Below are positions 58,101 to 64,000 of a stretch of DNA of 64,000 nucleotides, piece after piece (position 1 is the first letter of the stretch; each line of letters starts with the position of its first letter). Below the pieces are notes generated by a model. That model did no database searches. It saw only the letters and a program-made list of their open reading frames with translations, and had not been told where the DNA came from. This DNA is from Limonium bicolor (lineage: Eukaryota > Streptophyta > Magnoliopsida > Caryophyllales > Plumbaginaceae): positions 280,673,999 through 280,737,998 of the forward strand of contig CM041776.1 in NCBI GenBank assembly GCA_023374045.1. The letters are read 5' to 3'. Both the position numbers and the translations under genes were made by a program.

Positions 58101-59269
58101 ATACACCAACCTAAAGGAATCATTCCTAGGTCAAAAATGTGTTTTAAGGTATGAAAATGAATGTTTACCTTTGAAGTCTTAAGATAGGCTTGGATATGAA
58201 TCAAGGAGGACCTCCCTAGTCCTTTGAGAATAGAAAAAAAGCTAGTTCAAGGGATAAAAACAAGGCTCCATGAGAGGTGATTTTCGGACATGTGTGAAAA
58301 ACAATGGAAAACTGATTTTTCTTCTAGTTTCCTTACCTTAAATGAATAGAGAAGCTAATGGAATTTTCAAGCTGACTTTTCCTCCTTCAATGGCGATTTC
58401 CCATGGCACCAAAATGGAGCTTTTGGAGATTTGGAAAGATAGAAAGCAAGAGCTTGTTCTAACTAAGAATAATATGTGTTTAGTTTTGATTTTGGAGCTA
58501 AAATGAGTGCTAGGTGAGCAAAGCAAGATGGAGGAGGAATGGAGCTGCTTATTACGTGAATGGAGAAGTGAGGAAGAAAGTGAAACCAGTGGGGAAGGAA
58601 GGAATGAAGAAAGAGGAGAGAGGTAAGTAATAAGGTAAGATATTTTGTTAAAGTAAATAGTAACTTCTTTATTTCCCTCTTCTTTTACAACCTTGGCTGG
58701 CACACTTAGGTGACTCACCACCCTTAAAAACATGCCCCCTTGGTTAATAAGGATATTCATGGTCTTTGTTGACCAATTAATTAAACTAAGTTGACTAAAG
58801 CTTAAACTAGGTACTATTTGGGCACTATTCATAATTAGTGCACAAATTTGTGAAATTCTTGGTTTCCCATTGATTTAGGCTTCCTAATGTGATACTAAGT
58901 ACTACACAAGTTGATTAATAAGTAGTCATGGGCATTTAGTCACTCAAAACCTCTTTCCAAGACAATTTTTTTAAAATGTGTTTTACGAGTCCTTAAAGCA
59001 CAATTTGTGTTTAAACTTGTTTTTGAGCTTGGTTTTCTTGGGGAATTGGTTTAACATGTCCATTATCATGTTACTAAAGTCTAAGAATGATATTTGGGTG
59101 TTACCCAAAGTTACTCCAAGCTTAAAGCATGTTTTTGCTTAAATTGCTCTTATGATGTTTCCTTGTGTTTTTTTGGTTTAAATTATTTCTTAATGTTTCT
59201 AAGGCATAATTTAGCCTTCTTATATCTTAGTTTAATATCTAAAAACCATATCTAGGTTGGGGTATTTCA
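55189..59269 (-). repeat. 3' LTR of Gypsy-4 (about 4.1 kb)
   Basis: It starts TGTAACACCCCG after ...GTCGAAT and ends GGGGTATTTCA before a clear polypurine tract. It is unusually long for this type. It shares layout with the LTR at 21452 (CGCAGCGGAAATTAAC near the start; GGGGTCAGCAC and CATGGAGTTGATT further in). A GACCGACCC palindrome cluster is at 56727-56900. No gene is visible inside. Confidence 0.82.
56727..56900. repeat. GACCGACCC/GGGTCGGTC palindrome cluster
   Basis: Units such as GACCCCCCCTGGGTCGGTCC, GACCGACCCAAGACCC...GGATCGGTCG and GACCGACCCAGACAGGGTCG fold back. They are the counterpart of the TCCGAAC clusters in a different LTR family. Confidence 0.78.
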
Positions 59270-59290
59270 ATCTACCCCCCTTAAAAGAAC
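59270..59290 (-). other. Polypurine tract of Gypsy-4
   Basis: The minus strand reads TTTTAAGGGGGGTAGA next to the LTR edge. Confidence 0.8.
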
Positions 59291-59589
59291 TTTGTCCCCA
59301 AAGTTCATATATATTCTTAGTCATACACATTACTTAAGGTCCTTAATCTTAATACCATATCTTATATTCACATTCACACATCTCAAGACTCAATGGTCTG
59401 CCACAAGTACAATACATAAGTACTATACATATCTCAACTTAACACAAAGTGTAATATCTTACAGAAACCAAATCAAACGGCAAACATGTTCGTTACTACC
59501 TCAAAAGCAAGGAAGCTCTACCCCCCTTAAAAAGGGGTACATCCCGTACCCTATACAGACGATCTAGTCAGTAAATAAAGAAGGGTACT

Positions 59590-59890
59590 TCGACCTCATC
59601 TTATCCTCTAATTCTCACGTGGCCTCTTTAACATCCTGGTTAGACCAGAGAACCTTCACCAGTCGCACCGAATTATGGCGAGTGTCCCTAGTCTTCGTAT
59701 CCAAGATTCTCTGAGGAGCCTCCATTGATCTCATGTTCGGTTCCAATGTCAATCTCTCAGGTTCTAACACATGGGAGGGGTGGTGCATGTACTTCTTCAG
59801 CTGTGAAACATGAAAGACGTCATGTACTTTACCCAGCTCAGCAGGTAAGTTCAACTTGTAAGCAACTGGGCCCACCCGCTCCGTAATCTA
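59590..59890 (-). pseudogene. Gypsy-4 chromodomain region
   Basis: PVAYKLNLPAELGKVHDVFH leads into the linker, and VKVLWSNQDVKEATWE marks the chromodomain. A stop at 59888-59890 separates it from the GPY/F part to the right, and a TAG near 59615 falls soon after the chromodomain tryptophan. Confidence 0.82.
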
Positions 59891-60667
59891 ATAAGGACCA
59901 ACAAACTTCGGGCTCAGTTTACCCTTCTGCCCAAATCTAAACACACCCTTCATCGGTGAGACTCGCAGAAATACCCGGTCACCCACGGCGAACTCTAGGT
60001 CTCGTCGTCGAACATCAGCATACGACTTTTGCCTATCTTGAGAAGCTTTGATATTCTCCCTGATTTGCTAAACTTCAGCATGAACTTGCTCTAAATATTC
60101 TGGTCCTATAATGACCGTCTCACTTGACTCATCCCAGCAGAGCGGTGTACGACATGGTCTACCGTACAACGCTTGGAAAGGCGCCATCTTGATCAAAGCA
60201 TGATAGCTATTGTTGTAGGAGAACTCGATCAGATGCAACTTGTCGATCCAACTGCCCTGGAAGTCTAAGCCACATGCTCTGAGCATGTCCTCGAGTGTCT
60301 GAATTGTACGCTTAGCCTGACCATCTGTCTAAGGATGGAACGCAGTACTCAACTTTAGTTTTGTACCCAATACTTCCCGTGTAGCTCTCCAGTACCTTGA
60401 AAGGAATCTGGTATCTCTATCAGACACTATGGTCTTTGGTACCCCGTGGTGTCTCATGATCTCCTTATCAAATAACTCAGCTAACTTAGTTACCTTCCAA
60501 GTATCCTTCATCGGTATGAATCGGGCTACTTTGGTAAGGCGATCCACTACGACCCATATCATGTTCAGACCTCCCCTGGTAGGTGGCAGTCCGACTACGA
60601 AGTCCATGGAGATGTCATGAAACTTCCACTCCGGAACTGGCATCGATTGCACCATTCGGCCCGGTCG
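59891..60667 (-). pseudogene. Gypsy-4 integrase
   Basis: The core is visible as ISMDFVVGLPPTRGG (first Asp), VSDRDTRFLSRYWRA (second Asp) at 60329-60655, and MLRACGLDFQGSWIDKLHLI at 60068-60286, just after the third acidic position. The GPY/F module is near 59900-59940. Stops at 60326-60328 and near 60067 break the frame. Confidence 0.85.
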
Positions 60668-61519
60668 TCAGTGCTCGAATTTCACCTTCTGGCATGTGAG
60701 ACACCTCAAAACAAACTCGGTAACATCTGCCTTCATCCCCGACCACCAGAAGTATCTCTTCATGTCTATGTACATCTTAGAGGCTCTCGGATGGATGGAA
60801 ACTGAAGAACAGTGTGATTCCCTCAATATGCGGTCCTTCAGATCTAAACTGCTGTGCGGGATGCATAACCGGCCCTTAAGTCTGATCAGATCATCATCGT
60901 GAAGTCTGAAATTGTATTTCTGACTCTCAAAGGTACCCTCTGTCAGCTTCTGTCTGACTTTCCTCATATACTCATCGGCCCTCTGAGCCTCTCGCACCTC
61001 ACCAACCAAGCTAGATGAAGCGAGTAGCGAATGGAGTGAGTGTGCCCGACGGCTTAGGGCGTCAGCTACAACATTGGCCTTCCCTTCTTTGTACTGGAGG
61101 TCAATGTCGTAGTCTTTCAGAAATTCTAACCATCTCCTCTGTCGAAGATTCAACTCCTTTTGAGTGAATATATACTTCAAGCTCTTATGATTGGTGTAGA
61201 TCGTCACACTAACCCCATATAAGTAGTGGCGCCATATCTTCAAAGCGAAGACTACATATCCTAGTTCTAAATCATGTGTGGGGTAGTTCTCCTCATGTTT
61301 CTTCAGCTGGCGTGAGGCATATGCAACCACCTTGCCATGCTGCATGAGTACACAGCCCAACCCTCTGCCAGACGCATCACAATAAACCTCAAAGCCCTCC
61401 GTACCATCTGGAATGGTCAGAACCGGTGCAGTGGTCAGTGAGTCCTTCAAGCTCTGGAATGAACTCTCACAGTCATCCGTCCATACGAACGGTGAATCTT
61501 TCTTCATCAGACTGGTCAT
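60668..61519 (-). pseudogene. Gypsy-4 RNase H and integrase zinc module (283-codon frame)
   Basis: The frame covers the RT end, RNase H ([40 protein letters not shown]) and the HHCC module ([29 protein letters not shown]). The RNase H TDH motif reads TNH (GAT to AAT), the same change as in Gypsy-1. A stop at 60665-60667 cuts the link to the core. Confidence 0.86.
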
Positions 61520-62344
61520 CGACTTTGCGACCTTGCTGAAATCCTTTATAAACTCCCATAGTACCCTGCCAGACCGAGGAAGCTCCGGATATTGGTAACC
61601 GTCTTCGGTCTTGGCCAGGTGCGTACAACATCAATCTTCGCTGGATCTATAGAGATCCCAACATCTCAGATGACATGACCTAGGAAAAGAGACCTGGTCA
61701 AGCCAAAACTTACGTTTGGAGAACTTAGCATAAAGTTGGTTCTCCTTTAGTATCTCTAACGCCCTCCTCAAATGTTCCTCATGCTCAGCTCTCGACTTTG
61801 AATATATCAGTATGTCGTCGATGAACAAGCGGTTCATCAGATCCATAAACTTCGTCGGTGTGTTCGACAAACCGAACGGCGTCACTGTGAATTCATAGTG
61901 GCTGTATCGTGTCCAGAGTGTCGTCTTCTCAATATCTCCCTCCTTAATGGCTATCTGATGATACCCCGATCTGAGATCAATCTTGGAAAACACAGATGCC
62001 CCCTTCAACTGATCGAACAGATCATCAATGCGGGGTAGTGGGTACTTATTCTTCACAGGTACTGCATTCAACTCTCTGTAGTCGATGCGGAGGCGGAGAC
62101 TGCCATCATTCTTCTTCACGAAGAGAGCTGGCGCTCCCCATGGTGAAACACTGGGTCTTATGAACCCCTTATATAACAAGTCTTTCAACTGTTCCTTTAA
62201 TTCATTCATTTCTGTCGGAGCCATGCGGTATGGTGCCTTGGCTATCGGTCCGGTTCCTGGTAGCAGCTCCATGGTGAACTCTACCTCCCGAGTGGGTGGC
62301 ATGCCGGGTAGTTCCCATGGAAAAAGATCGGGGAACTCCGACAC
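61520..62344 (-). pseudogene. Gypsy-4 reverse transcriptase with deletion before the active site
   Basis: [33 protein letters not shown] and [17 protein letters not shown] are present. FMDLMNR is followed at once by [11 protein letters not shown]. Gypsy-1 and Gypsy-3 have about 14 more residues between these two blocks, so the strand leading into the catalytic FIDD has been removed in frame (near 61825). A frameshift near 61680 follows. Confidence 0.85.
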
Positions 62345-62885
62345 TACCAGTAAGTCGGGTTGAACTCGGGGTCTCTCTCTATGTCCTGGACATAGCAGAG
62401 GTATACCTCCTCTTTCCTCCTCAACTCTTTATACATTGCCATGGCGGAGATGATCTTGGTCGAAGGCTCTCTAGGCCTCTAGCGGTATGATATTGTTACC
62501 CCAGACGGACTCCTGAGTAGCAGTCGGTGCTCGGCGCAGAGCATACGACCCTTGTGCCGCTCCAACCAGTTCATCCCGAAAATAACATCAAATCCCAAAT
62601 CCCTGAACTCAATAAATGAGACTGGAAAGTCCTCACCCCTGATTTTGATGGTGGCTCCTCGGTAATAGCGAGTGCAACGAACCTTCTCCTTAGACGGGAG
62701 CGTAACCGTGAAGTCGGGTAGCTCATCAGCATCTAGCCCCAACCTTCTCACAAATGATGCCGCGATAAAGGATGCGAGGCCCCTGAGTCGAAGAAAACCG
62801 ATGTCTCAATGCCGCTGACCGAAAAGGTGCCGGTGAGGATAGTACCGCTTTCGCCGGCCTGTGCCTCTGTAAGGATGCTTAGCGC
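62345..62885 (-). pseudogene. Gypsy-4 protease
   Basis: The active-site motif FFDSGASH lies near 62780. FDVIFGMNWLERHKGRM is at about 62560. A frameshift near 62755 and a stop near 62480 interrupt it. The N-terminal TEAQAGESGTILTGTFSV is the usual stretch before protease; the sequence further upstream no longer resembles gag. Confidence 0.8.
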
Positions 62886-62987
62886 ATCTTCCGTACCGAG
62901 TCCATAACCTAATTGTATTTCACAAGCTTTCATGAGTAATGATGGTATAACAAGAGTCGTAACAATTTATATGAACAACACTGATAT

Positions 62988-62993
62988 TTTATT
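62988..62993 (-). promoter_or_regulatory. Candidate polyadenylation signal of the AlkB-type gene
   Basis: AATAAA on the minus strand, 75 bases after the stop codon. Confidence 0.5.
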
Positions 62994-63067
62994 GATAACC
63001 ATCCTTTTTACATCATGTGCTTCTTCCTTACATATCTTTTTTACATCACACTTAAAGCATTACATGT

Positions 63068-63445
63068 CTAATATTCTCTAAAGGTTAGGTTTAACCGTCC
63101 TGGTCTCATGTGTGTCGCATTGATCACTGCTGTCGGTGCTGTATTCAGCTTATTCCTCTTAATCCCATGGTACAACATTCTTGACTCTCCACCCATAATT
63201 AACACATCTCCAAACTTAAGTATTAACTTATTGGCACGGTCCACACACTTCTTCTCGCCGTATAGGAATTCAGCGTCATCTAAAATGGACCAAGACACTA
63301 CGGGTATCCCTCTTTCGAGAGACTCCGCTGTCTCGTCGTTATCCTGGTGCAATCCGAGTCGCCCGTCCTTCTCGTAGAAATTAACAATACATAGATCTGC
63401 TTGTATGCCTGGGATCGGGGCAGCCTCCAACTGTTGTGCGATCTC
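63068..63445 (-). CDS. AlkB-type Fe(II)/2-oxoglutarate dioxygenase, C-terminal part
   Basis: The open frame ends with TAG at 63068-63070 and carries the full metal and cosubstrate set: HQD in RLGLHQDNDE, distal His in LYHGIKRN, and the arginine pair in RLNLTFR. FYEKDGRLGLHQDNDE and AEFLYGE are typical of the ALKBH1-like plant family, which removes methyl groups from nucleic acids. The visible part is about 125 residues; family proteins are longer, so upstream exons are missing or lie beyond the insertion at 63446. Whether the frame starts at a splice acceptor (CAACAG near 63446) or is simply cut cannot be decided here. A 3' UTR with AATAAA follows. Confidence 0.8.
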   Translation of the reverse strand, partial: EIAQQLEAAPIPGIQADLCIVNFYEKDGRLGLHQDNDETAESLERGIPVVSWSILDDAEFLYGEKKCVDRANKLILKFGDVLIMGGESRMLYHGIKRNKLNTAPTAVINATHMRPGRLNLTFREY

Positions 63446-64000
63446 TGTTGGGCAAAATAGTAGTTAAACTATCTTGCTAACTATGGGCAGTGTACCCAAT
63501 CTTTGTAGTACAACAAGGTCGTATCCACAGAGACTTCGCAACTATCTAATTAATTATCCAGTTTAGTAAATGTACAAAAAGATAAATAAAAGTGCATAAA
63601 ATGTAAATTGGGGTTTAGCCGGAGGCAAGCTTGATTTGTAGGATTAGTGCAGAAATAATAAACACAGTAAAATAAAGTAAATGGATGGAAAAAGGTATCC
63701 TAGGATAGCGGGGGGAATTTCCTAAATTACTTAAATAATTTTATAATCCTGTCTTAATTATTATTGTCTATTAGAGTTAATAATTGTCAGTTACGAACTC
63801 TTATTAATAGCCTCAGTATTTTCCTGCTCAATCCGGAGTGTAAATACCAAGGTTAATTCCTTTGTGGTACCTTGACTATCTCAAAATCATATGTTGATAG
63901 TTACCAAATAAATTCAGTAGTTTGTCACGTTAAGCATTTAACAATATTTGCTGAAAGGAATTAAAACAAGTTTAATAAGTAAAACAGGTGATAAATATTT
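63446..64000. repeat. Retroelement-like sequence adjoining the AlkB-type exon
   Basis: It begins TGTTGGGCAAAATAG and contains GGGCAGTGTACCCAATC and AAGGTCGTATCCACAGAGAC, phrases common in plant LTR-type repeats. The other end is outside the window. No coding frame is seen. Confidence 0.45.

Larger units (their letters stand above)
55189..62885 (-). mobile_element. Gypsy-4: Ty3/gypsy chromovirus, 5'-truncated
   Basis: A minus-strand element with a 3' LTR (55189-59269), polypurine tract, chromodomain, integrase, RNase H, RT and protease. Gag, primer site and 5' LTR are missing; the element stops near 62885, close to the 3' end of the AlkB-type gene. The integration end is therefore lost, and no target duplication can be given. 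Confidence 0.88.

Noticed and set aside
55189..59269. Several 60-160 residue open frames in the Gypsy-4 LTR
   Set aside because: Composition is low-complexity (Leu/Ser/Pro), there is no domain, and they fall inside an LTR.

Overview
The window is nuclear DNA from a flowering plant, most likely a eudicot. It is dominated by nested, mostly decayed LTR retrotransposons with tRNA-Met primer sites. Host-type genes have plant introns, and a CACTA transposon, a LINE and a hAT-type MITE are also present. I see no bacterial features and no tRNA or rRNA gene.

Layout, left to right. 1-7594: Gypsy-1, a minus-strand Ty3/gypsy chromovirus cut by the window start and inserted in the integrase gene of a minus-strand Ty1/copia element (7595-10116). 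10117-11426: no clear gene. 11427-18930: Gypsy-2, an abnormal element with LTRs in opposite orientation and a head-to-head internal join. 18931-21451: 5' part of a plus-strand SIRE-like copia element. 21452 to about 23560: a minus-orientation gypsy LTR. About 24318-28416: remains of a plus-strand LTR element carrying a plant-transposon-protein domain. 29211-30568: pectinesterase pseudogene (+). 30789-31457: 3' end of a copia element (-). 31463-41051: Gypsy-3, a complete young chromovirus (-) flanked by a TTTTG duplication. 42324-43520: intact pectinesterase gene (-). 44389-46784: SIRE-like copia fragment (+), interrupted by a CACTA end at 46785. 47504-49582: CACTA-type Ulp1 peptidase gene (-), fused to a second copy (49582-50253) of the pectinesterase upstream region. 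50254-55188: old repeats, a LINE 3' end and a hAT MITE. 55189 to about 62885: Gypsy-4, a 5'-truncated chromovirus (-) with a 4.1 kb LTR. 63068-63445: 3' part of an AlkB-type dioxygenase gene (-). 63446-64000: retroelement-like sequence.

The only coding sequence that looks fully functional is the 321-residue secreted pectinesterase at 42324-43520. Its damaged paralogue at 29211-30568 faces it tail to tail. It keeps one intron the intact gene lacks, and homologous upstream DNA shows that the promoter was duplicated too.

The most unusual theme is that LTRs of several unrelated families carry clusters of short G+C-rich palindromes. One family, TCCGAAC/GTTCGGA, occurs in at least three different LTR types; analogous but different palindromes occupy others. 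The second notable structure is the pectinesterase upstream segment joined at the first ATG of the transposon Ulp1 gene, in the same orientation.
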